Source of the DNA: Leifsonia sp. PS1209
GTDB taxonomy: Bacteria > Actinomycetota > Actinomycetes > Actinomycetales > Microbacteriaceae
Length of the DNA stretch: 64,000 nt
Direction of reading: 5' to 3'
NCBI RefSeq assembly: GCF_012317045.1
Contig: NZ_CP051154.1
Coordinates: 434,001-498,000, forward strand
The notes below the pieces were generated by a model, which saw only the letters and a program-made list of their open reading frames with translations, did no database searches and had not been told where the DNA came from. Numbering within the stretch: the stretch's first letter is position 1; each line of letters begins with the position of its first letter. The position numbers were made by a program, and so were the translations under genes. Below are positions 7,841 through 14,884 of the stretch, piece by piece.

Positions 7841-8608
7841 ATGAAGATCGTGGTCATCGGCGGTACAGGACTCATCGGGGGGCCGCTCGTCGACCTGCTG
7901 CGGCAGGCGGGGCACGACGTGGTCGCCGCGTCGCCGTCGACGGGCGTGAACAGCGTCACCGGCGAGGGGCTCTCCGACGCGCTCGCCGGAGCGGACGTCG
8001 TCCTCGACATCCCCAACTCGCCGTCGTTCGCCGACGACGACGTGCTCGACTTCTTCCAGCGGTCCACCACCAACCTGGTCGAAGCGCAGAAGGCGGCGGG
8101 GGTCGGGCACCACATCGTGCTGTCCATCGTCGGCGCCGACCGGATGCACGACATCGGCTACATGCGAGCCAAGGTCGCGCAGGAGAACATCGTCACGGCC
8201 AGCGGTGTGCCGTACAGCATCGTGCGCGCCACCCAGTTCTTCGAGTTCATCCCACGGCTCGCGGAAGGCGCGGCGGACGGGGACACCATCCGGCTCTCGC
8301 CCGTGATGATGCAGCCCATCGCCGCCGCCGACGTGTCCGCGGCGCTCGCCGACATCGCCACCCGGCCGCCGACCAACGGCATCGCCGAACTCGCCGGACC
8401 GGAACAGCTCCGCCTCGCCGACCTCGGCCGCCGCGTGCTCGAAGCGCGCGGCGACACCCGCACCGTGGTGGCCGACCCGGATGCGGGCTACTACGGCGGC
8501 GTGGTCAGCGACACATCCCTGGTGCCGGGGAACGACCCGGCCATCACAGCGCTGCGGATCGGGCCGACCCGCTTCGAGGAGTGGCTGGGCGCTGCCGGGG
8601 GGAACTGA
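7841..8608 (+). CDS. NmrA-like NAD(P)-binding oxidoreductase/epimerase (SDR superfamily)
   Basis: 255 residues. It opens with a Rossmann dinucleotide site, MKIVVIGGTGLIGGPLVDLL (GGTGLIG), with an atypical-SDR layout: DVVLDIPNSPSF, GVGHHIVLSIVGADR, YMRAKVAQENIV, YSIVRATQFFEFIP. The canonical SDR YxxxK is represented only by YMRAK, so catalytic activity is uncertain. AAAGGA lies 5-10 bases before the ATG. Members of this family are regularly linked to ECF41 sigma factors and counted among their targets. Here the gene sits 5.5 kb from sigJ but retains the matching promoter, and a strong terminator follows. The substrate is unknown. Confidence 0.85.
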   Translation: MKIVVIGGTGLIGGPLVDLLRQAGHDVVAASPSTGVNSVTGEGLSDALAGADVVLDIPNSPSFADDDVLDFFQRSTTNLVEAQKAAGVGHHIVLSIVGADRMHDIGYMRAKVAQENIVTASGVPYSIVRATQFFEFIPRLAEGAADGDTIRLSPVMMQPIAAADVSAALADIATRPPTNGIAELAGPEQLRLADLGRRVLEARGDTRTVVADPDAGYYGGVVSDTSLVPGNDPAITALRIGPTRFEEWLGAAGGN

Positions 8609-8622
8609 GCGTCGCACGCACG

Positions 8623-8654
8623 GAACCCTCGCCCATCCCGGTGGGCGGGGGTTC
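8623..8654 (+). terminator. Intrinsic terminator after the NmrA-like gene
   Basis: GAACCCTCGCCCA (8623-8635) pairs with TGGGCGGGGGTTC (8642-8654) with one G-T wobble and a 6-base loop, followed by TTCGTG. It lies 15 bases after the stop and just before the next promoter. Confidence 0.7.
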
Positions 8655-8670
8655 TTCGTGTGCCCCGACC

Positions 8671-8697
8671 TGTCACATTCGCGCCCTCCCAGCTGTC
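8671..8697 (+). promoter_or_regulatory. Candidate ECF41-like promoter of the cytochrome b gene
   Basis: TGTCACA at 8671-8677, 16 bases, then TGTC at 8694-8697. The -35 box is perfect and the spacing is the same as at the other sites; the -10 element differs from CGTC at its first base. An overlapping CTTATCTAG (8697-8705) could serve a housekeeping promoter instead. Confidence 0.45.
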
Positions 8698-8722
8698 TTA
8701 TCTAGTGAGACAGGAGGACATC

Positions 8723-8767
8723 GTGCAAAGGATTCTTGTGGTGGGTAGCGATCATGTCCCGCTCTGA
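8723..8767 (+). CDS. Short upstream open frame overlapping the cytochrome b start
   Basis: A GTG at 8723 follows a strong AGGAGG (8712-8717) by five bases and opens a 14-codon frame, MQRILVVGSDHVPL, that stops at 8765-8767, just inside the cytochrome b gene (ATG 8754). This is the best ribosome site in the area, better than that of the cytochrome gene. It may be a leader peptide coupling translation, or the leftover start of a lost response-regulator-like gene. Confidence 0.4.
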   Translation: MQRILVVGSDHVPL

Positions 8768-10409
8768 CCGGCGCTCGCGCAGGCGCTCCATCACCGACAG
8801 GGCCGCGACCGGCTTCGCCACGCGGACCGCGCTCGGGCGCCGGCTCACCGCGCTCGCCGCCGAGCTCCGGCAGCGGCACATCACGCTGCACTGGACGAAC
8901 ATGTTCGGCGTCGTCTCGCTGGCCTGCGTGGTGGTCGTGTTCGTCAGCGGCGTCTTCCTGATGTTCTTCTACGCGCCGTCCAGCACGCCGGTCGTCTACG
9001 GCGGTGCGTACGCCCCGCTCGGTGGGGCGACCATGTCGAAGGCGATGCGGTCGACACTCGCCATCTCGTTCGAGGTGCCGGGCGGGCTGCTGATGCGGCA
9101 GGTGCACCACTGGGCGGCGCTGCTGCTGCCCGCCGCGCTCATCCTGCAGCTGCTGACCACGTTCTTCACCGGAGCGTTCCGCCGGCCGAGACGCCTCAGC
9201 TGGGTGCTGCTGTTCCTTCTCCTGATCCTGGCGCTGGCGGGAGGGTGGAGCGGGTACGCGCTGCCCGACGACATGCTCTCGGGCACCGGACTGCGCATCG
9301 TCGAGGGCATCGTGCTCGGGATCCCGGTGGTCGGGACGTGGGCGTCCGCTCTGCTGTTCGGCGGCGAGTTCCCCGGGCAGATCATCGAGCATCTGTACCC
9401 CGTCCACGTGCTCGTCGTCCCGGCGGCACTCGTCGGGCTTCTGGTCTGGCGCATCCGGATCGCGTACGTGGAGCGGCCGCCGCAGTTCGCCAGGGAGGGT
9501 GCGACGGAACGCGCCGTCGTCGGCGTCCCCGTGCTGCCGAACGCGGCCGTGCGCGCCGGAGGGCTGTTCGCGATCGTGACCGGGCTGCTGTTCCTGGTCG
9601 CTGCGACCGTGACCGTCAGCCCGATCTGGCTGTACGGCCCGTCGTCCGGCGGCGACGCATCGGCGGGCAGCCAGCCGGACTGGTACACGGGATTCCTCGA
9701 CGGAGCGCTGCGGCTCGTGCCTCCCGGCTGGGAGTTCGTCTGGCTCGGCCGCACCTGGACGCTCGCGATCCTCGTGCCGCTGGCCGTCGTCGGGGTGTAC
9801 CTCGCCGCTGTGCTGCTCTACCCGTTCGTGGAGGAGTGGATCACCGGCGACGCCCGCGAGCACCACATCCTGGATCGTCCGCGCAACACCCCGGCACGCA
9901 CCGGGATCGGGGTGGCGGGGATCGTCTTCTATGGCGCGCTGTGGGGTGCGGGCAGCGCCGACCTGGTCGCGACGCACTTCCAGCTCGGCATCGAGACGGT
10001 GGTGCACGTCTACCAGGCGGCGGTCGTCGTCGGCCCGCTCGTCGCGTTCGCCGTCACCAGCCGGGTCTGCCTCGCGCTGCAGAAGAAGGACGGCGAACTG
10101 CTGCTGCACGGCTTCGAGACCGGACGGATCGTGCGCCTGCCCGGCGGCGAGTACGTCGAGGTGCACCAGCAGCTCGACGAGCACGAACGCTGGAAGCTCG
10201 CGAACACCAGCGACGGCGAACCGTATCAGGCACGGCCGGACGCGCGCGGGCATCTCGGGATGGTCAGCAGGGTGCGGGCGGGCATCTCCCGGTTCTTCTT
10301 CGAAGACAGGGTCAGCCCGGTCGCTCGGAGCGTCGAGCCTCCGCAGCCGGTCACACGTGGTGACCGCGCCGCAGAGCCTGCGGGTGCAGGCGCACCCAGA
10401 TCACGCTGA
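8754..10409 (+). CDS. Orphan QcrB-like cytochrome b lacking the haem bH ligands
   Basis: 551 residues, the size and layout of actinobacterial QcrB, the cytochrome b subunit of the bc1 complex. Landmarks are SFEVPGGLLMRQVHHWAALL, FFTGAFRRPRR, YALPDDMLSGTGLR, GTWASALLFGGEFPG, the Qo-site PDWY (canonical PEWY), and the tail HGFETGRIVRLPGGEYVEVH. The first ligand of each haem pair remains (His118/119 and His218). The partners for haem bH are gone: Gln132 stands where QcrB has His in HMARIFFTG, and Arg233 where it has His in GLHLAL. There is no Rieske, cytochrome c1 or oxidase gene nearby, so this is not the respiratory operon copy. TTG 8736 is an alternative start. The 3' end overlaps the convergent SnoaL-like gene by 59 bases. 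It may be a one-haem electron carrier. Confidence 0.85.
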   Translation: MSRSDRRSRRRSITDRAATGFATRTALGRRLTALAAELRQRHITLHWTNMFGVVSLACVVVVFVSGVFLMFFYAPSSTPVVYGGAYAPLGGATMSKAMRSTLAISFEVPGGLLMRQVHHWAALLLPAALILQLLTTFFTGAFRRPRRLSWVLLFLLLILALAGGWSGYALPDDMLSGTGLRIVEGIVLGIPVVGTWASALLFGGEFPGQIIEHLYPVHVLVVPAALVGLLVWRIRIAYVERPPQFAREGATERAVVGVPVLPNAAVRAGGLFAIVTGLLFLVAATVTVSPIWLYGPSSGGDASAGSQPDWYTGFLDGALRLVPPGWEFVWLGRTWTLAILVPLAVVGVYLAAVLLYPFVEEWITGDAREHHILDRPRNTPARTGIGVAGIVFYGALWGAGSADLVATHFQLGIETVVHVYQAAVVVGPLVAFAVTSRVCLALQKKDGELLLHGFETGRIVRLPGGEYVEVHQQLDEHERWKLANTSDGEPYQARPDARGHLGMVSRVRAGISRFFFEDRVSPVARSVEPPQPVTRGDRAAEPAGAGAPRSR

Positions 10410-10737
10410 TCAGCGCCCCGGTGACGTCGACGGTCATGGCGGCCGTCGTCTCACCGCCGGCGCTGAGCAGCAGCCCGGCCTGACCGTTCACCGGCCGCTC
10501 CACCACGTCCAGCTCCGGCTTCCTCGCCATGCTGTGCAGCAGCAGCGAGACGGCGTCGAAGGTGCCGTTCACCATCCGCAGCGCTGGATGCTCGTCGTCG
10601 CCGGAATCGACCACGACGGCCACATCCGGGGCGAGCATCGACTCCAGCCGGTCGGCGTCGCCGGACACGGCCGCCAGCCGCAGCTCGCGGACGGCGCGGT
10701 GGTGCAGGGGGCGGGGGAGGAACGCGGAGATGTTCAT
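10351..10737 (-). CDS. SnoaL-like protein related to the ECF41 C-terminal domain
   Basis: 128 residues, a second stand-alone relative of the sigma factor's C-terminal extension. RELRLAAVSGDADRLESMLAPDVAVVVDSGDDEHPAL corresponds to the first helices and strand, and ISVIWVRLHPQALRRGHHV to the NPDKL tail, which is degenerate here. AAGGGT directly precedes ATG 10737. Its promoter has the same spacing as those of the sigma factor and the NmrA-like gene. The 3' end overlaps the cytochrome b gene tail-to-tail. Such domains may bind small hydrophobic ligands, but no catalytic residues can be assigned. Confidence 0.75.
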   Translation of the reverse strand: MNISAFLPRPLHHRAVRELRLAAVSGDADRLESMLAPDVAVVVDSGDDEHPALRMVNGTFDAVSLLLHSMARKPELDVVERPVNGQAGLLLSAGGETTAAMTVDVTGALISVIWVRLHPQALRRGHHV

Positions 10738-10745
10738 ACCCTTAA

Positions 10746-10772
10746 GACCGCCGGGGCGTGCGGAATGTGACC
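10746..10772 (-). promoter_or_regulatory. Predicted ECF41-type promoter of the second SnoaL-like gene
   Basis: Reading the minus strand: GGTCACA (10772-10766), a 16-base spacer, then GGTC (10749-10746), eight bases before the ATG. The -10 box and spacing match the sigma factor and NmrA-like promoters; the -35 box has one mismatch. The short distance suggests a transcript starting at or near the start codon. Confidence 0.55.
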
Positions 10773-10858
10773 ACCGATCCCGCAATACATCGAGCGACGG
10801 ATGCTGCGGCGACCACCGGATGACGCGGCGGCACACAGCGCGTCCGTAGCGTCGGAGC

Positions 10859-12034
10859 ATGCTCTCCGTCACGACAGCTTCACCGCCCGGCGCCGTCGCC
10901 GCGGCCGTCCCGTTCGCCACCCTCACCGTCGACCACGACGCCATCGCCCACAACGTCGGCGTGCTGCGCGCGGTCGCCGGGGTGCCCGTGCTCGCCGTCG
11001 TGAAGGCGGACGGCTTCGGGCTCGGGATGGCGACCGTCGCGCGCACCGCGTTGCGCGCGGGAGCGTCCGCGCTCGGCGTCGCGACGGTCGACGAGGCGCT
11101 GCAGCTGCGCTCGGCCGGGATCTCCGCGCGCCTGCTCGCCTGGCTCGCCGACCCGCTCACCGACCTCGCCTCCGCGATCCGGCTCGGGGTCGAGCTGGGG
11201 GTGCCGAGCGAGCGGATGCTCGACGCCGTCGCCGCGCAGGCGAGGGCCATCGGCGTCACGGCGCGCGTGCACCTCGAAGTCGACACCGGGCTGTCGCGCG
11301 GCGGTGCGGAGCCGACGGACTGGGCTGGCCTGTGCGGTGCGGCGGCCGAGCTGGAACGGTTCGGCACGGTGCGGGTGGTGGGGGTGTGGTCCCACCTCGC
11401 CAGGGCGAACGAGCCGCATCCATCGGCCACGGCTGTCGCCGTCGACGCCTTCCGCGAGGCCGTGGAGGTGGCCGTCGCCGCCGGTCTCACCCCCGACGTG
11501 CTGCACCTGGCCAGCTCGGGGGCGGCGCTCGCGCATCCCGCGACCCGGTTCTCGCTGGTGCGCTGCGGGCAGGCGCTGTTCGGCGTGCAGCCGGTGGACG
11601 GGCGCGTCTACGACCTGCGGCCGGTCGTCCGGCTGACCTCCCGCATCGTGCAGCTGCGGAGGGTGCCGCCCGGCACGCCCGTCTCGTACGGCGGCGAATA
11701 CCGCACGCCGGCGGAGACGGTGCTGGCGCTCGTGCCGCTCGGGTACGCCGACGGCATCCCGCGCGCGGCGGGCGACCGGGCGGAAGTGAGCATCCTGGGT
11801 CGACGCTGCCGGGTGGTCGGCCGGGTGTCGATGGACCAGCTGATCGTGGATGCGTCCCCGGTGGGCGCCGAGGTGCGCGAGGGCGAGGAGGTGGTCGTGC
11901 TCGGCGACCCGGAGGCGGGGGAGCCCGTGCTGGCCGAGTGGGGGCAGTGGGCCGGCACCATCCCGCAGGAGGTCATGACCGGCTTCGGCGGGCGCATCCA
12001 CCGGGTGCACCGTGGGGCGGCGCGCGTTGCTTAG
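10859..12034 (+). CDS. alr: Alanine racemase
   Basis: 391 residues. A pyridoxal-phosphate enzyme converting L-Ala to D-Ala for peptidoglycan. The PLP lysine lies in the signature AVVKADGFGLG (about 48-58) at the first strand of the barrel, and the catalytic tyrosine in PVSYGGEYRTPAE (about 276-288). Other conserved parts are HLEVDTGLSRGG, HLASSGAAL, LGYADGIPR, GRVSMDQ. TAGCGT at 10847-10852 stands exactly six bases before the ATG, so the mRNA is probably leaderless. The stop overlaps the start of ddl, so the two D-Ala enzymes form one unit. Whether this is the only racemase of the organism cannot be told. Confidence 0.95.
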   Translation: MLSVTTASPPGAVAAAVPFATLTVDHDAIAHNVGVLRAVAGVPVLAVVKADGFGLGMATVARTALRAGASALGVATVDEALQLRSAGISARLLAWLADPLTDLASAIRLGVELGVPSERMLDAVAAQARAIGVTARVHLEVDTGLSRGGAEPTDWAGLCGAAAELERFGTVRVVGVWSHLARANEPHPSATAVAVDAFREAVEVAVAAGLTPDVLHLASSGAALAHPATRFSLVRCGQALFGVQPVDGRVYDLRPVVRLTSRIVQLRRVPPGTPVSYGGEYRTPAETVLALVPLGYADGIPRAAGDRAEVSILGRRCRVVGRVSMDQLIVDASPVGAEVREGEEVVVLGDPEAGEPVLAEWGQWAGTIPQEVMTGFGGRIHRVHRGAARVA

Positions 12035-13061
12035 GGCGCACACGACGATCGCGGTGCTGTACGGAGGCGCCAACTCCGAGCACGAGGTGTCTGTGCGATC
12101 GGCCAGGGATGCGGTGGCCGCGTTGCGCGGGCTGGGGTTCGTGGTGCGGCCGGTCGGCATCGACCGCGCCGGGGTGTGGCACGCCGCGGAGGTGGATGCG
12201 CTGGGCGCTGTGGCCGCGCCGGGGCAGGGGCAGCAGCCGGGGCAGCTGCGGCAACTGCGCGGTGTCCGCCCCGAGCTGTGGCGCGGTGTCGACCTCGTCT
12301 TCCCGCTGCTGCACGGCCGCTACGGAGAGGACGGGACCGTGCAGGGGGCGATCGAGCTCGCAGGGCTGCCGTACGTCGGATCCGGCGTGCTGGCCAGCGC
12401 GCTCGCGATGGACAAGGCGATGACCTGGCGGGTCGCGTCCGCCGCCGGGGTGCCGATGGTCGAGACGCGCGTGGTCGACGCGGTGCGGACGCTACCGGAT
12501 GCGGTGCGCGGCCTGCCGTTGCCGCTGTTCGTGAAGCCGAACAGGGCAGGGTCGAGCGTCGGCGCATCCCTCGTCTCCGAGCTGGATGCTCTCGCCCCCG
12601 CCGTGCGGACGGCGCTCGCCCACGACACGCTCGCGCTGGTGCAGCCCGCCGTGCGCGCGGACGAGGTGAGCATCGGCGTCTACCGGACGCCGGGCGGCGC
12701 GACCCGCACCACCGGCCCGTCGCGGGTGACGGTCGCCGGCGACGGCGCGTTCTTCGACTACGACGGCAAGTACAGCGGACGCGGCCCGGCCATCGAGGTT
12801 CCCGGCCGCGTCGATCCGGCGCTCATCCCGCGACTGCAGCAGCTCGCCGCAGATGCATTCCGGGCGATTGGCGCAGACGGCCTCGCCCGCGTCGACTTCT
12901 TCGTGCAGCAGGACGGCACGGTGCTGCTCAACGAGGTCAACACGATGCCGGGTCTCACCGCGCGCTCGCACTTCCCGCGGCTCTGTGCGGAGGCGGGGCT
13001 GAGCTACCCGGATCTGCTCGGAACGCTGGTGGAGCGGGCGGTCGAGCTCGGGCCCCGCTGA
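12012..13061 (+). CDS. ddl: D-alanine--D-alanine ligase
   Basis: 349 residues. ATP-grasp enzyme joining two D-Ala for peptidoglycan. It shows IAVLYGGANSEHEVSVRSA at the N-terminus, FPLLHGRYGEDGTVQG, GSGVLASALAMDK, the ATP-grasp lysine strand FVKPNRAGSSVGAS, DEVSIGVY, and the metal/substrate end RVDFFVQQDGTVLLNEVNTMPGLTARSHFPRLCAEAG. The GTG start at 12012 lies inside alr (23-base overlap); a TTG at 12027 is the alternative. The N-terminus is slightly long (about 12 residues before IAVLYGG). It works directly after Alr. Confidence 0.94.
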   Translation: MGRRALLRAHTTIAVLYGGANSEHEVSVRSARDAVAALRGLGFVVRPVGIDRAGVWHAAEVDALGAVAAPGQGQQPGQLRQLRGVRPELWRGVDLVFPLLHGRYGEDGTVQGAIELAGLPYVGSGVLASALAMDKAMTWRVASAAGVPMVETRVVDAVRTLPDAVRGLPLPLFVKPNRAGSSVGASLVSELDALAPAVRTALAHDTLALVQPAVRADEVSIGVYRTPGGATRTTGPSRVTVAGDGAFFDYDGKYSGRGPAIEVPGRVDPALIPRLQQLAADAFRAIGADGLARVDFFVQQDGTVLLNEVNTMPGLTARSHFPRLCAEAGLSYPDLLGTLVERAVELGPR

Positions 13062-13101
13062 CGGCACCCCGCTGACGGCCCGGCGGGACCACAATGGGGG
13101 C

Positions 13102-14139
13102 ATGCAGCAACGCATCGGCTGGCTGACCACCGACGACGACGCCCGGATGGCGTTCGCCACGGTCGGCGACGGCCGCCCGCTGCTGTACGTCTCCGGCTGG
13201 CTCAGCCACCTCGAACGCGGCTGGGAGCTGCCGGAGGAGCGCGCCTTCTACGAAGGACTGGCCAATGGCTGCACGCTCGTCCGCTACGACCGGCCGGGCA
13301 CCGGGCTGTCTGCGCCGTCCGGACGCCCGCCCTCGCTCCAGCAGGAGCTCGCCCAGCTGGATGCGCTCGCCGCCACCCTCGGACCGCAGCCGTTCGACTT
13401 GATGGGCGCGTCGATGGGCGCGCCCGTCGCCGCGGCGTGGGCGGCCGCGCATCCGGAGTCCGTGCGGCGACTCGTGCTCTACGGCGGCTGGGTGTCCGGT
13501 GCCGCCATCTCGACGCCGGAGGTGCGCGACAGCGTGCTCGGGCTGGTCGAGTCGCACTGGGGGCTCGGCTCCGACGTGCTCACCGACATCTTCGCTCCGG
13601 ATGCGCCTGCCGGTTCCCGTGCGGCGTTCGCGCGCTACCAGCGGGCGGCGTCGACCGCATCCACGGCCCGGTCGTTGCTCGAACTGAGCTACGCGCTCGA
13701 CATCGGCGACGTGGTCGGGCAGGTGCAGGCGCCCACCCTGGTGGTGCACAGGGAGCACGACAGAGCCGCGCCCGTCGCGCAGGCGGTGGCGCTCGCCGAC
13801 GGCATCCCGGGCGCGCAGCTCGTGGTACTGCCCGGCCGGTCGCACCTGCCGTGGGCGGGGGACACGCACGCGCTCGTGGCGACGATCCGCCGATTCATCG
13901 GCCTGCGCGCACCCCGCACCGCGGCAGGACGGCTGACGGCCAGGCAGGACGAGGTGGCGGCGCTGGTCAGCGCAGGGCGCACCAACCGCGAGATCGCCGC
14001 CAGCCTCGGCATCGACGAACGCTCGGCGGAAGGCCACGTCGAGCGCATCCGGGTGCGCCTCGGCTTCCGGTCGCGTGCCCAGATTGCCGCGTGGTACGCC
14101 GCCCGCCACGAGCAGGCAGGGCCGGGGGAACTGAGGTAG
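13102..14139 (+). CDS. Alpha/beta-hydrolase fused to a LuxR-type DNA-binding domain
   Basis: 345 residues in two parts. Residues 1-270 are an alpha/beta-hydrolase: nucleophile serine in LMGASMGAP (about 104-112), acid in VVHREHDRAAP, and catalytic histidine in PGRSHLPW. Residues 280-335 are a LuxR helix-turn-helix: LTARQDEVAALVSAGRTNREIAASLGIDERSAEGHVERIRVRLG. This is a one-component architecture in which the hydrolase fold may act as the ligand sensor while the triad stays intact. CACAAT stands six bases before the ATG, suggesting a leaderless transcript. It lies 40 bases after ddl and 43 before a methyltransferase gene; targets are unknown. Confidence 0.87.
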   Translation: MQQRIGWLTTDDDARMAFATVGDGRPLLYVSGWLSHLERGWELPEERAFYEGLANGCTLVRYDRPGTGLSAPSGRPPSLQQELAQLDALAATLGPQPFDLMGASMGAPVAAAWAAAHPESVRRLVLYGGWVSGAAISTPEVRDSVLGLVESHWGLGSDVLTDIFAPDAPAGSRAAFARYQRAASTASTARSLLELSYALDIGDVVGQVQAPTLVVHREHDRAAPVAQAVALADGIPGAQLVVLPGRSHLPWAGDTHALVATIRRFIGLRAPRTAAGRLTARQDEVAALVSAGRTNREIAASLGIDERSAEGHVERIRVRLGFRSRAQIAAWYAARHEQAGPGELR

Positions 14140-14182
14140 TTCCACGCCTGACCGCGGGGCGGCGGCGGCGCACGCTGGAGCC

Positions 14183-14884
14183 ATGACAGACAGCGACACG
14201 ACAGCACCGGCCCCGACCCCGGCACCGGCCCCTGCACCGGCCGGCTTCGACCTGCACCCGGGGCGCGGCCGGTTCAACGCGGCGTTCTTCCACGCGATGG
14301 GCCCGACCCTCGAACGCAGTCTCCGGCACCAGAAGCAGCGCGTCTTCGCCGACCTCCCTGCCGAGGTGGTCGAACTCGGCACCGGCGTCGGCGCCAACCT
14401 CGGCTACCTCTCGCCCGGCGCGACCCTCATCGCCATCGAACCCAACCGCTACATGCACCCGGCGCTGCGGGATGCGGCCGGTCGCCACGACGTGCACCTC
14501 GACCTGCGCGAACGCACGGCGGAACAGACCGGCCTCCCCGACGACAGTGTGGACACCGTCATCTCCTCCCTGGTGCTCTGCACCGTTCACGACCCGGCGG
14601 CCGTGCTCGCGGAGGTCAGGCGCATCCTGCGACCGGGCGGCACCTTCCGCTTCGTGGAGCACGTGGCGGCGGACGACGGAACACTCACCCGAGCTGCCCA
14701 GCGGCTGTTCCGTCGGCCGTGGGCGTGGACGTTCGAAGGATGCTCGTGCGAGCGCGACCTCGAACACGCGGTGCGCGCGGCCGGCTTCGGAAGCGTGGAG
14801 GTGGAGCGGTACCGGGTGCACACGCCGCTGCTGCCGTTCAACACGCAGATCGCGGGGGTGGCGGTGGCCTCGGTGGTGGCCTAA
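14183..14884 (+). CDS. Class I SAM-dependent methyltransferase
   Basis: 233 residues. After a proline/alanine-rich N-terminal tail (PAPTPAPAPAPA), the SAM-binding motif I is VVELGTGVGANLGYL (about 61-75), with the acidic residue in LIAIEPN, motif II VDTVISSLVLCTV and post-motif RRILRPGGTFRFVEHV. The EHV step and C-terminal layout resemble METTL7/UbiE-like small-molecule methylases. The last four bases overlap the convergent SulP gene. No substrate can be assigned; it may be transcribed with the hydrolase-LuxR gene. Confidence 0.82.
   Translation: MTDSDTTAPAPTPAPAPAPAGFDLHPGRGRFNAAFFHAMGPTLERSLRHQKQRVFADLPAEVVELGTGVGANLGYLSPGATLIAIEPNRYMHPALRDAAGRHDVHLDLRERTAEQTGLPDDSVDTVISSLVLCTVHDPAAVLAEVRRILRPGGTFRFVEHVAADDGTLTRAAQRLFRRPWAWTFEGCSCERDLEHAVRAAGFGSVEVERYRVHTPLLPFNTQIAGVAVASVVA

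Noticed and set aside
10351..10409. Overlap between cytochrome b and the SnoaL-like gene as a sign of wrong gene ends
   Set aside because: Both C-termini carry family-like sequence close to their stops; a 59-base tail-to-tail overlap is acceptable in this compact genome.
10859..13061. alr-ddl pair as part of a vancomycin-resistance cassette
   Set aside because: No vanH, vanX, vanRS or muramyl-peptide genes nearby; both look like housekeeping peptidoglycan enzymes.
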